From NCBI GenBank assembly GCA_023105745.1, contig JALGQZ010000001.1, forward strand, positions 51,831,662 through 51,895,661: a DNA stretch of 64,000 nt, read 5' to 3'. Origin of the DNA: Austropuccinia psidii (taxonomy: Eukaryota > Basidiomycota > Pucciniomycetes > Pucciniales > Sphaerophragmiaceae). Below, one piece after another: positions 35,600 to 46,653 of this stretch. The position numbers were made by a program, and so were the translations under genes. The notes below the pieces were generated by a model. That model had not been told where the DNA came from. It was given only the letters and a program-made list of their open reading frames with translations, and ran no database searches. Position 1 is the first letter of the stretch. Every line of letters starts with the position of its first letter.

Positions 35600-36815
35600 A
35601 TGCCTCGATCCAAAGCAAGACAAATCAAGACAGATATGAAGATCACCTCTGGCCTGCCTCATCCATCTGGTCACTTAATACGTACAGATTATTTAAGCAT
35701 AATTAATTGGCTTTCAGTCAAATCCAATTTTGAGTCATGTTTTGGTACTAGTGGTTCAACATCTGTTGGAAGACCTCCTTCCTCAAAGCAGCATGGGTTT
35801 CAGCTTATGGCCATTGAGGTCAACAAAAAATCACAAAATCACCTAAACCTTAGTTCAAGCAGCATCCAAGATCAATGGCGAACATATAAAAAGAAATATA
35901 TGGCAGCAAAAAAAATCAAAAATTTAACTGGGGCTGGAATAACGCAAGAAGATGAGAGTAAAGAAATAAAATCAATGAGTGAAAAGCTGGAAAGTATGTG
36001 TCCTTGCTATGCAGAAATGGATGTGCTCTTTGGCCACAAGCCCAATGTCACTCCCATTTCAAGCTATGATTCACAAGGAAAAGACAGTTTCAATGGTGAT
36101 GATGATGTTTTTCTTGATAAGGTAAGTTATTGTATCTTCCTTTTTTTACCTTGGATAATTAAAGGTCATTTGCTTTTCAAAGGAGAATAATTGCTTGGAT
36201 TCACCTCACAATCTGGATCCTTTGGTTCATAATGATGATAACTTTGTTCAAGCAGAAAACCTTCAAGATGAATCAGTAAGTATGTTTAAGCCTGATACTT
36301 ATGAAATCCATTGTTGATTATTTCTCCTTTGAACAGCAAATTAAATCCATAACGCATTCAACACAAAAGCGTAATCAAGCATTGACACCCAACTTGAATG
36401 ACAAGAGTGGCTCTAGGAAAAGGCCGATGGATATGTTTGCACTGACATATGCAAATTTTCTTGAATCACGGCAAAAGGGTATGTTTAGTATTTATGGTTA
36501 CTCTTATCAATACTACTGACAAAAGTCATGATTCATATCCCATGAAACCAGTGACAATGCTCATTTGGAGTGGGACAGGGAGAGGTGGAATGAAGAGAAA
36601 GCAAGCAACAGTTTGAAGAAGTCAAGTTGCAAAAGCAAATGGAGTTTGAGGAGAAGCAACATACAAAGAAATAGGAATTTGAAAAAGAAAAGTGGATTCG
36701 TGAATTAGAATTGAAGGAAAAGCAATGCCAGATGGATCTCACTATAGCAGCATTGTCATCAAGCAGGCCAATCAGGGAGCTGGAACGCATTCTGGCATTA
36801 ATCAATAAAAAATAA
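35600..36815 (+). pseudogene. Harbinger Myb/SANT-like DNA-binding protein gene
   Basis: Start chosen at ATG 35600 (MPRSKARQIK), which precedes the conserved part; the frame is open from 35477. Inferred exons are 35600-36120, 36184-36275 and 36337-36479, then a last exon to the TAA at 36813-36815, with GTAAGT/CAAAG, GTAAGT/AACAG and GTATGT/AAAAG junctions. The N-terminal domain (INWLSVKSNFESCFG, then SIQDQWRTYKKKYMAAKK and GAGITQEDESKEIKSMSEKL) is the trihelix/Myb-like region that in PIF/Harbinger elements binds the transposon ends and partners the transposase. The C-terminus is a charged coiled coil ending ELERILALINKK. An in-frame TAG near 36675 interrupts the coiled coil, so this copy is likely defective. 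Confidence 0.75.
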
Positions 36816-37989
36816 CTTATTACATATATGTAATGTGATCCATTTATATGTGGTGCTTTTTCAATAAATCTTATTTTTATGTTTAATTATTGATCTTATT
36901 TCAGAAATCTAACTCCACTTCATTACCAAATGGAAATTTCAATGTTTATGCATAATTGGGGCACCAACTTGCCATTTCACCTTCATATGAAATTTATTTT
37001 CAATTTAGGACAGAATTGAAAATTTGGGCAAGTTTTGCATTGAGATTTTATATGAAGTCTGTTCAAAAATCAAATTTGAGGATGCCTTTTTTCATTTTTT
37101 ATGAAAATGTCATTTTATTGTTTTTTTTTAAATTTTTTCATCTTTTTCTATATGTTTTTTTTTTAATTTAAAGGTTGATTTTTATTTTTTATTTTGAAGG
37201 GTTTCAACTTTTAATTGGGGATTTTCCCTTGTATTTTAGATTTTTGATTTTTAATTCTTAATGGGTGTTGGTAAACACATGTAAGATTTTAGTAAAAACA
37301 CGTAAGTGACCTTATTTTTCACAAAAAAATTCCTCAGGCTCAGTTTTGAGGATTTTTTTGATTTTTTTTGCCATATTTTTCCTGACTTGGCATGTCAATA
37401 AGCACAAATTTTTTCAAAAACTTTTTTTTGCCAAATTTCACCAATTTGGCCAATATGCCAAAATGGCATATTTTTTTCAAAAATTCATTTAAAATCTTCC
37501 CACTTATGAATTTCCTTAATTTCTTTTGAAAATGAAGGGTTCAATGTGAAGAAGGAAGCACCAGAATCCCATAATTTTGGGAATTTTTTTGGGTGGGACA
37601 AGTGAAGGCGCAAAAAGGGGTTTTTTTCAAATGTTTTCCCCATCATTGTAATATGCCTATTTGTAAAAAGTGAATTTAATAACTTCCCACTTATGAATTT
37701 CCTTCATTCTTTTTCAATTAAAGGGTTCAATCTGGACAATAAAGAACCAGAAGCTCATGAATTGGGAAAATTGTTTTGGTGGGACAACAAGTGAAGGCGC
37801 AATGAGTGTTTTTTTTCAACGTTTTTTTCTCTTGTGTGTAATATGACTATTTTCAAATACAAAAGTTCCACATGTTTGATAAAAAAAGGAGACTGAGGTG
37901 GGATTTAAGCAATAAATATGACTGAGGAGGGGGATAATTGGCATAAATTGTATATACAAAAATCATTCAATCAGAATCAACCTCCAAAA

Positions 37990-38561
37990 TAGTGGGTTTT
38001 TTCTGAGAGGGGGGAGGAAGATTGGACAAATACAACATTCTGTGTTTCTTAAATTTATCAGCCCACCCCAGGACTTGTGTTTGGGCATGAATCTCCCAGT
38101 TCACAGTAATGGGGGGAATGGATAAACTTTAGAAATGATGATGTCCAAAGGAACAAAATGAGCACAACTATTCAAGAAGCAGATGAAAATGGGGGATTAT
38201 CATTTGGAGGACAGAAATAAAGGAAAAAAGAAAAAGATTGGGCTGTGGAATAAAAGAAAACTGCTCTTTTATACTTATTTGCAATTGGATCCCCCATGTC
38301 AGGAATGGACATCCACTTGCTTGTTGGAGCCTGGCCAACGTATTCATACCATTCAATTCTTTTCAAATAAGAGGATATTGAGGGAATTAAGGTGTTCATG
38401 GGTCTATAAAGGTCTTGATTTTGTTGAATTTTTTCAGCCAAGTCACCTCTGACATCAGCCCATTGATCTTGAGTCTTGTAAATGAAGTGGGATACTGTTC
38501 TGTAGCCACAGTTTCCATCACCCTGGACATTGATGGCCTTGAAGGTGTATTTCAATATAAA
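37990..38561 (-). pseudogene. MULE transposase-OTU gene, 3' part: OTU cysteine-protease domain
   Basis: Directly after the inserted retrotransposon the minus-strand frame reads FKAINVQGDGNCGYRTVSHF. This contains the OTU signature with catalytic Asp and Cys (GDGNCGYR). It continues through a VRGDLAEKI helix to the FFYSTAQSFSFF segment, with a stop at 38172. The likely catalytic His region (AHFVPLDI) and a C-terminal segment (VNWEIHAQTQVLGWADKFKKH) follow in shifted frames down to about 37990. OTU domains are deubiquitinase-type thiol proteases. The shifts could be mutations or unrecognised introns. An in-frame ATG inside the LTR would give a 148-residue LTR-OTU chimera, probably accidental. 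Confidence 0.8.
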
Positions 38562-38566
38562 CTTGG

Positions 38567-40146
38567 TGTCACAGGGGCTCTTGTGGAATACAAGAGTGGC
38601 CTGGCACTCAGGAATCAAGAACTCACTTGGAGGGCTCCAAAAGATGATAAGGAATACTACAGAATATATTTCTTAAGCAGGAATAAGAGAAAGGACAAAT
38701 ATTCCAAAGATAACAAAGAATAATAAGAATGAAGCCAGAGGCCAAAGATAAAAGAAAGCCAAAGCCCAAGAAGCCAACCAAGTTAATCCTCAATTCACTG
38801 TTTCAACCTGCCAGAAAGAACAATGGAATTAGTAAAGGATATGACCACCAATATCCACTGACAGGCAAGGAAAGAAAAGAGAAAGGATGCTAATGACTGA
38901 CTTGAGATTATCAGTATTAACTTTAATAATGTAATAGAAAATAAAGATAAAAATAAATTCACTATATTAATTAAATGGGGAAAAAGTCCCCAGGTGCTGA
39001 AAGGTAGCCGGTATATGTGAAAACTGAAAGATTGATCCTGGAAGGTGGATCAATGACTGTATTGTCTGAATAGGGAAATACAGCTCTGGCCATCTTGAAA
39101 TTTGAACTGTGTGATGGAATTCACACAGTGGAATATGGAATGGCCCAATTGGGCCAAGACCATACAGGTTGATTGAATGAGGCCCGTATGGATGAATTGA
39201 GTTGTCCAAAGAGTATTGAATACTTGATGCCTTGACAACTGATTGAAATCATGTAATACCTCTTGAGAATTGCCCTTGAATAATCCTGAATGAATTGTGC
39301 CAACCCAACTCCTGCAGATACAGGTGGTTGGGATCCTTGAAGAGTCTTCTGATTGCCGCCATAATTGGTCAGACTGATGAGCTGATTAATCCTCCTTCAA
39401 AATGGGAATTGGGATTTGAGACCTTGATTTGGAAAGGTGGAATTGGGTCCTGAAAAGGTCACCATTGAATTTCTGAGCAAAAATGGTACATAATGGTATA
39501 TAATACCATATATGCACCATGCCTGCAACCTTGAGTACGGATGGTATGAAGGAAAGGAAGAAATCCCCTGTAGTTGAGGGGAAAGACGGACTGAGCTGAT
39601 CTGGTGGCCTCTGGTGGTTTCCAGAGGCCATGGCCAAAATGGTTTCCATGAGATTTTTGGTCACTTTTGGGTCCAAGGAAGTGGTGGCCAAAAATGGCTC
39701 AGGTGGGCCTAGGTGGCTGGCCTCATTGGATTAGGCCAAAAGGGGCCTAAATGGCCTACAGACTGTAGAAGCCGTAGGGGGCCTAAATGGCCCAAAAAAG
39801 CCATTTAGGCCAAAACCCCAATAATGAAAGGGGTGGCCCTGAATCCAAGTATGATGGCTAGGGGGCCTGGAGGCCCCTATAAGACAAAATGACCCCCCAG
39901 GCCCAAAATCAAATATGAAGGCCTGGGGGCTGGTGAAGTGGGAATTGGCCAAGAAGGCCAATGACGGCAGGATATGGCCTGAGGCCATAAAATGGCCATT
40001 TGAAGGTGTTATGGCGTGGATGCCTTAGAACACCCAAGGGGGCCAATTGGCCAAAAAAGGTATGACATGACCAATTGGCCCCAACCTGGCTCCAGGTTGG
40101 ATTGCCACAGCCATCAAGGAGAAGGGCCAAACTCGTGGTTGTGACA
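38567..40146 (-). repeat. 3' LTR of copy B (family 1, 1580 bp)
   Basis: TGTCACA at 38567, TGTGACA ending 40146. It matches 46654-48293 apart from indels in the GC-rich 39600-40000 part; for example, the 5' LTR has an extra block around 47715-47750 and the 3' LTR an extra TGAGGCC-containing block near 39980. Confidence 0.95.
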
Positions 40147-40159
40147 GGACCCCCCTACC
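40147..40159 (-). promoter_or_regulatory. Polypurine tract of copy B
   Basis: On the minus strand GGTAGGGGGGTCC abuts the 3' LTR start, matching copy A at 508-520. Confidence 0.75.
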
Positions 40160-40921
40160 TTGAATGGTGAGCTCCTGAGCACCAAGATAAGGTAGAAGCC
40201 TGTTGAGGCTGTTGAGACGTATTGGACAGAGGGGTTCCAGAGGTATTTGATCTTGAAAAGAAAATTTTTAACTGACAATTAATGTTGTCATATGAATTGA
40301 GGTTGGCATAGTCTTTTCTTCACATTTGGCTTTGAAAATGTTGAAGGATTGAATTTGACGTAGAAGTTTGGCATAAAGATTATAATAAAAGAAATTTGAA
40401 GAAAAGTAAAGATAAAGAAACAGAAAAAGAAAATAAAAAGAAAAAAATTTGAAGGGGGATCCAATCTTCATCACGGATTTTGACAGTTGATTTGAAAGTG
40501 GCCAAGGACCTGGATAAAAGAATTTGATTCCAGGTGCTCACAGAGTGGCCAAGGTGATGTTTTGAAAAGATTGTAGACCCCTCAGGGAAGCGCACACCAG
40601 GAGAGAAACTTACTTTTAGAAGTTTCCAATCCCTCCAGTGCCATAAATAAGAATATAAATTTGATGAAGGAATGTCTTGAATTGGAAAACTTGGAAAGGA
40701 AAATGAAAGTGAATGGTCCATTTTCCCAAGTGAAAAATGGCCATAATTTTGGAATTGATGTTGAAAGCCAGGCCAACAAATCTGTGTCCAACTTGCAAAG
40801 TGCTCACAGAGTGGCCAAGGTGATGCTTACAACAAAGAGGAGTAGAATACCCCTAAAGGTGCATACCAGGAGTGGGACTTACTTTTGGTAATTCCTCTCC
40901 CCACCAAGCACCATAAAAAGA
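40160..40921 (-). other. 3' noncoding region of copy B with an internal imperfect direct repeat
   Basis: Lies between the pol stop and the polypurine tract. TGCTCACAGAGTGGCC followed by AAGGTGATG occurs twice (about 40533 and 40800), each copy followed about 70-80 bp later by AACTTACTTTT or GACTTACTTTT, which is AAAAGTAAGT on the minus strand. The same duplicated arrangement occurs in copy A (about 920 and 1183). No open frame. Confidence 0.6.
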
Positions 40922-41350
40922 TCAAGCTTTTGAAGAATTGGGTCCTGGCTTGTCAGGATACAAAGAATGGAAATCTTTGACAAGTTTAGGACAATTCTTG
41001 AGTTTTTTGGCTGGTTCCCAAGTGGATCTTTCTGGGTCTTGACTGAAACCTTTCCATTCCACAAGATACCTTAATTTTCTTCTCTTGAGCTTTGAATCCA
41101 GTATTTGAGAGACTTCCCATTCCTCTTCTTCTTCAATGATAATTGGAGGAGGAGGCTCTTGATGCCGATTTGGGATTGTTGATTTGTTGACTGGTTCCAA
41201 GAGTGAGATATGGAAGACTGGGTGGATGGGTTTCCATTGAGGTGGTAAGCATGAGAACTGAATTTCTTCAAGATTGGAAAAGGAACCAACCATCTTTTGG
41301 ATAGTTTTTTGGTGGGTCTGGTTGACTTGATATTCTTGCAAGAAAGCCAT
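40922..41350 (-). pseudogene. Integrase C-terminus and chromodomain (copy B)
   Basis: 142 codons. A GPF-like segment (MVGSFSNLEEIQFS and HPVFHISLLEP) is followed by an acidic linker and a chromodomain (WEVSQILDSKLKRRKLRYLV, then EWKGFSQDPERSTWEP). It closes with TGA at 40922. The frame differs from the integrase core upstream, so a frameshift near 41350 separates them. The chromodomain would direct integration. Confidence 0.85.
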
Positions 41351-41619
41351 ACCATTTCACCAGGATTGAAAACAGGTGGACTTGCTCTACCTTTATCTGC
41401 ATACCTCTTAAACCGGTTTATGGCGATTCCAAGTTCTCTCTTGAAATATTGCTGTACTGATTGGAATTTTGTTGATAACTTTCCAGCAGGAGTATCTTGA
41501 GTGATGTGAACTGAATCAAATTGAGGATCTCTTCTATAAACAGTGAAAAACGGTGATTGCTTGGTTGAAGAGTGGTCAGAATTATTGTAGGCAGATTCAG
41601 CCAGAGGGAGCCAGGTGTT

Positions 41620-42306
41620 CTAATCATCTTGATGATAACTGACATACATCCAAAGATACTGTTCTAGTATCTGATTTACCCTCTCTGTCTGTCCATCAGT
41701 TTCTGGATGATAAGCAGTTGACAAGTCTCTTGAAATCTTGAGCTGCTGACAAATATTGGTCCAGAAAGAAGAAACAAAGAGTGAACCTCTATCACTGACA
41801 ATGCTTGACGGAAGGCCATGCTTTGAAAAGATATTCTTGATAAATAAATGGGCCAAATCCAGTGAAGTGATTGAAGATATTGTTGGAATAGAAACTGCCA
41901 TTTTTGAGAATCTGTCCACTATGACCAGAATTGAATCAAAGGAATTGGACAGCAGCAGTTGATTAATGAAGTCCATTGAAAGGTAAATCCAAGGACCATT
42001 TGGAATTGGAAGAGGTTTGAGGAATCCAAACTTCTTATGATGAATATTTTTGTTTCTTGAACACTGTTGACAGGATGAAGCATAATCCTTGATAAATTGA
42101 GTCATGCCGGACCAGTGGAAATCCCGCTTGACAAGTTTGAGAGTCTTCTCTTGGCCAGGGTGTCCAGCTAGAGGAGAATCGTGATGCTTTTGAAGAATAC
42201 TGAGTTGAATTGTGGGGTCATTTGGGACTACCACCCAATCTTTGAAGAGAAGAAGTTGGAAAGAGGAATCAAGAGAATAATCTTGGACAGATTTACCTTT
42301 ACCCAA
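41620..42306 (-). pseudogene. Integrase zinc module and core (copy B)
   Basis: 228 codons with the HHCC zinc module (HDSPLAGH...CQQC) and the catalytic core (MDFINQL, SDRGSLF, TERVNQILEQ). It ends at a TAG (41620-41622) where copy A has a tryptophan codon, so a single base change truncated it. It shares a frame with the RNase H piece upstream, from which it is separated by the stop at 42358. Confidence 0.88.
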
Positions 42307-42357
42307 ATCTTCAAGGATACTTCTGTACTGAGGATCTTGCCATAATTTCTTCTGGAT

Positions 42358-42858
42358 TTAATCAATCAAATTTGAAAAAGATTCCACATTGACTGCAAAA
42401 GACTTTGAGGGTTGAACTTCATCTTGCTTAATGACTTGCTGAAGATTCATTGGATTCTTTCTGATGAAATCCTCCCCCCTCTCCGGATAAACGCTGTCCC
42501 AACGTGATAAGGCATCCGGAAGAGTAGCTAGGCGGCCAGGGCAGTAAGTGATTGAGAAATGCAATTCAGAAAGGAATTCAGCCCAACGGGCTTGACGGCA
42601 AGTGAGTACTTTTGAAGACATGAAGTATTGAAGGGATGAGTGATTGGTGAGAACTTCAAAAGGGGAAGACAGTGAAAGAAGAAAAGCCCTCCAGCGCTTG
42701 ATAGCCCAGACAATGCCAAGGAGTTCCTTGTCATGAATTTCATAATTGAGCTCTGCTGGAATAAGCTTGCGGCTTTCAAATGCAATGGGATGCTTTCCTG
42801 AATCAGAGACCTGACTCAGTACAGCACCCAAAGCATAATTGGATGCATCGGTCTCCAC
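42358..42858 (-). pseudogene. RNase H fragment (copy B)
   Basis: 166 codons. It starts METDASNYALGAVL with the first catalytic Asp, then has KELLGIVWAIKRW with the catalytic Glu, EVLTNHSSL, and the LPDALSRW end motif. A TAA at 42358 stops it in the RNase H-integrase linker. It overlaps the RT frame in another frame (42816-42858), indicating a frameshift. Confidence 0.87.
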
Positions 42859-43871
42859 AATTGTGGGTATAGAAGGATTGGAGTGGTGGTGAAAGCCTCT
42901 TTGAGTTGGTGAAACTGACTAAGAGCTTCCTCATTGAGGGGAGAACAGGAATCTTTCTTGAGGAAACTGGTGAGTGAACTGATCTTCTTTGAATAATTCT
43001 TGATGAAACGGCGGTAGAAGTTGGAAAAGCCAAGGAAAGATTGAAGAGCCTTGAGGTTTCTTGGAGGTGGCCAGTTGAGAATCTGCTGGACTTTTGCTTG
43101 GTCCATCTTGAGGCCTTCAGAAGAAACTACATAACCAAGATATTCCACACTAGAAACATGGAATAGGCATTTGGACCCCTTGGCAAAAAGGTTATTGGCT
43201 CTGAGTCTGGAAATAACAGTGGACACATGATTGACATGTTCTTCCTCAGATTTGGAAAAGACCATAATGTCATCCAAATAAACCACAACATAAACATCAA
43301 AAAGATCTTGAAATATATCATTGACAAGATTTTGGAAAGAAGCAGGAGCATTGGTGAGCCCAAATGGCATAACCAAGTACTCATAACTGCCATATTTAGT
43401 TCTAAAACAAGTCAAATGTTCATCACCCTCCTTGATTCTGAGAAGGTTATATGCACCACACAAATCAATCTTGGAGAATATAGAAGAACCATTAAAGACA
43501 TTGAGAAGCTGATTAATAGGAGGAACAGGATACTTGTTCTTCCTAGTAACAGCATTGAGTTTGCGGTAATCAACACACAAACGGAGGTCACCATCTTTCT
43601 TTTTGACAAAAAGAACAGGTGCTCCTGTTGAAGAGTAGCTTGGCTGGATGAAACCTTTCTCTACATTCTCTGAGATGTAGGCCCTGAGTGTATCTGACTC
43701 TTGTTTGGATAAAGAGTAGATCACCCCAACTGGAGGTAGAGACCCCTCCAGCTCAATATGATGATCACAGGCTCTGTGAGGAGGAAGTTTCTCTGCTTTC
43801 ACCTTGGAGAATACATCCAAATATTGGTGATAGACAGAAGCAACAACCTTCTTCTGGCTCTTCCTCTTCAT
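42816..43871 (-). pseudogene. Reverse transcriptase (copy B)
   Basis: About 350 codons with all core RT motifs: LCVDYRKLNAVT, FSKIDLCGAYNLLR, MPFGLTNAPASFQNL, the YLDD catalytic box in VVYLDDIMVFSK, and the LQSFLGFSNFYRRFI connection. The frame is lost at the RNase H junction, and its start is displaced from the protease frame by a small deletion relative to copy A near 43850. Confidence 0.9.
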
Positions 43872-44577
43872 CCCACAACTCCTTCAGGGAGTCATGATAA
43901 GATGAAGGAGGAAGGTCCATATTCCCAAATAAGAGGTGAAGTGAAGATAAAGAATTATCTTCTCCAACATCTTGAATCTCTTTGAAGACTTCAGCCCTAG
44001 GAGATAGTAATGACTGTGGGGAATTAAGGGAAGGAATATGGACAGACGACGGAAATGATGGTGTTCTAGAATCACCAACCAGAGCTGCACATGATTTGGA
44101 AGAAGGAAAGTCATTACAGAAAGATTTAGAAGGATCAGAATAGTCCAAATGATCAGGATTAAAGGTGATCAGCCCTTGCCTCCAATCAATAGAAGGATTA
44201 AAACTATTGACAAAGTCAAAGCCCAATATGAGGTCTTCTCCCTTGGGAGTATCAATGACTAAAAAGTCCCATTCAAAGCTTGGGAAGGAAGGGAGCTCAA
44301 CCATATATTTAGTATTTTGAGTCACAAATAAGGAAGGAGACTCAGAGGAGTCAAAAATGATAAGGGGAATCTTCTCTGGAAGTTCTGACATAGTCAATGA
44401 GTACTTGTGAACAAACTGCTTTGCAATAAATGAGTGTGTAGCACCAGAATCAATGAGAATACTGTAAAAAACATCAGAAAGAGAAGAAAAAACAAAGAAT
44501 TGAAGAGAATTTTTGACACCAGTATTCAGAATGCACAATTGTGCTCTGGAAGGAAAACTGTGAAGACCATTGTACAC
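43765..44577 (-). pseudogene. Aspartic protease region (copy B)
   Basis: 270 codons with the active-site motif ILIDSGATHSFIA and the downstream FLVIDTPKGEDLILGFDF segment, then a serine-rich linker to RT. The last about 30 codons are out of frame after the deletion near 43850. It starts just downstream of the gag stop (44592) in a different frame, so Pol would need frameshifting or readthrough, or the boundary is mutated. Confidence 0.85.
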
Positions 44578-44591
44578 AACATGGTCTCCAC

Positions 44592-45911
44592 TCAGGCTTT
44601 TCCCTGGCTGGGAAATTTTCCTGATGGTTGGGTAAGCTTGCTTTGAGGCCTTTTGAAACAGGACTCAAGACTATGCTTCCCACCACAATGAGTACAAAGA
44701 CCCTCTTTGATTCTTCTTTCTTTTTCAGAGTTCATGAGCTTGAAATTTTTATTCAATAAAGAAGAGTGGGGCTTCTTCTTCTTCTTGTGACTTGAACTTG
44801 AAGAATTTTGAGGATGAGAAGTGCTTGATCTTGGGGCTTCAAGTTTCTTCTCTTGATAGTGATTCTTCTCCTTTTGCCTTTTATGGTACCTGGTATCAAG
44901 TTCCAGGGTAACGTCCATTAAGTCTTGAAGGGAATCAATATTTGAAGGATGGGAGGCCAATTGATCCAGAATCCTGGATGGCCATCCCTTCCTGAAATGA
45001 TGGATGAGAGCTCTTTCACCCCAATCCCCAATTCTTGAGACCAAGCTTCTAAAATCAGGAATGTATAGTAATACATGCCCTCCTTCTTTCATTCTAAGGC
45101 CATCCAACTCTGCTTCAGCTTTTCTAACTTCATTCGGGTCCCCAAATAAAGTGGATAGTTGGGATTCAAACAATGGCCAAGAATTGAGAAGACAACTTGA
45201 GTCTTGATTGGTGATATTAGAAAGATAAGGCTCAATCCATTTTGCAGCCCTGCCAATAAGAAATGAAGTGGCATAGAGAACCTTCTTCCTGTCTTGAGAG
45301 AAGTTTGCCCGATCATTCTGAAAGATAAGCTGGCATGACTGAATAAAGCTTCTGAATTTGAAGGGCTGAGTCCCATCAAAGCATTCTGGTGCCTTCATAG
45401 ATGGAGTCTTGAAGGCTGGTGGTCTTGATGATTCAGAAGAAGAAGCTGCTTGAAAATTGGCCATAATCTGAGTCATTTGCTGCATAATGGCCAATAAAGA
45501 TGGTTCCAATTTATGAGAGACAGGCTGATCAGACTGGGTTAGAGTTGGTCTTCCAGTACCTTGGGATTCCCCCACCAGAGCAGGAACACCTTCAGTACCT
45601 TCAGACCCTTCCTCTTCCACAGAATTCTCCTCCTCCTCTTCACCATCTTCACCTGGACCTTTTAAACTAGTCCTTGACATGCCTGGAAAACCGCCCACTA
45701 CTCCTGAAAAAGAATTTGATCTTCTTGGCACTCTTCCTTCCTTCCTGGATGGTGCTGCTCCTTCCATGCGGGGTCCTCTATCTAATTGGGCCCTCAGTTG
45801 AGGAACTTCTGGGGTGCCATCAAGAGGAACTCTTGGAGTAGGAGTAAGAACAGCTTGAGTTCGAGCCTGAGATCTGGTCTGTCTTGCAGGAGGTGAATGT
45901 TGGAGTGGCAT
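44592..45911 (-). CDS. Gag protein (copy B)
   Basis: 439 residues from ATG 45911 to the stop at 44592. The N-terminus is basic and low-complexity (MPLQHSPPARQTRSQ), followed by an acidic serine/glycine-rich part. The capsid-like retrotransposon gag domain spans about residues 170-330 (CFDGTQPFKFRSFIQSC to ELDTRYH). A lysine/serine-rich linker and a zinc knuckle of form CX2CX3HX4C near residues 405-420 follow. It would assemble the particle and bind element RNA. This is the only complete frame of copy B. Confidence 0.9.
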   Translation of the reverse strand: MPLQHSPPARQTRSQARTQAVLTPTPRVPLDGTPEVPQLRAQLDRGPRMEGAAPSRKEGRVPRRSNSFSGVVGGFPGMSRTSLKGPGEDGEEEEENSVEEEGSEGTEGVPALVGESQGTGRPTLTQSDQPVSHKLEPSLLAIMQQMTQIMANFQAASSSESSRPPAFKTPSMKAPECFDGTQPFKFRSFIQSCQLIFQNDRANFSQDRKKVLYATSFLIGRAAKWIEPYLSNITNQDSSCLLNSWPLFESQLSTLFGDPNEVRKAEAELDGLRMKEGGHVLLYIPDFRSLVSRIGDWGERALIHHFRKGWPSRILDQLASHPSNIDSLQDLMDVTLELDTRYHKRQKEKNHYQEKKLEAPRSSTSHPQNSSSSSHKKKKKPHSSLLNKNFKLMNSEKERRIKEGLCTHCGGKHSLESCFKRPQSKLTQPSGKFPSQGKA

Positions 45912-46653
45912 GATTGAATAAAATGAATCAAAACTTGAATAAAGACTTGAGGCAAAACCAAAATAGTCTTGAGGATCAAATCAAATCAAATCTTGAGGAA
46001 ATCAATGAATTGATTGAAATCTTCAGGTACGTCAATCCAATCAAAATCAAATGAGTCTTGAAGTCAAAATCAATATCAATGAGAATCTTGAAGTCAATAA
46101 AATAAATCAATCAAAATCAATAAAATCAAATCTTGCAGTGAAAATCAATCAGTCAAAAGAAATCTTGAGTCAAAATCAATTTATGTCAAAGTCTTGATGT
46201 GAAATTCAGCAAAATCAATGAGAATTCTTCAGGTCAATCAATTATCTTGAAGTCAATATCAATTATCTCAAATAAGTCAATCAAATCAATTATCAAGTGA
46301 ATTCTTCCTTAAATCAAAATTCTTGAAGAGAAAATCAAATTGAATCCTGATATGAATAATGTGTCTGAATAATTTGATGAATAATCTGAAAAATCAAAAT
46401 GATAAGATGCCTGAATGAAGGATAAAAATGAGATTGATGATTGAGATTAAGATTTAAAAAGATAAACAGAAAATAAAATTTGGGTCAGCTTTCAATTTTC
46501 AGAATGAAGAATGAATGAGAGAAAATTGAGAGGTGACAAAGAATCATTAAATTCATAAGCATTAAAGAGTCATAATTTTGATGAATGAAGGAATGAGAAT
46601 GATAAAGAATGAATGAATAAAATGATGAAGAAATTATGAGTTAATTAATATAA
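45912..46653 (-). other. Untranslated leader of copy B
   Basis: As in copy A: about 740 bp of degenerate AATCAA and TCTTGAAG-type repeats without an open frame. The bases just inside the 5' LTR are identical to copy A over at least 20 bp (minus strand TTATATTAATTAACTCATAA) and do not start with TGG. Confidence 0.7.

Noticed and set aside
38172..38618. A 148-codon frame starting in the LTR and running into the OTU domain, as a novel short OTU gene
   Set aside because: Its first 18 codons are LTR sequence of the inserted retrotransposon; the OTU part belongs to the interrupted MULE gene.
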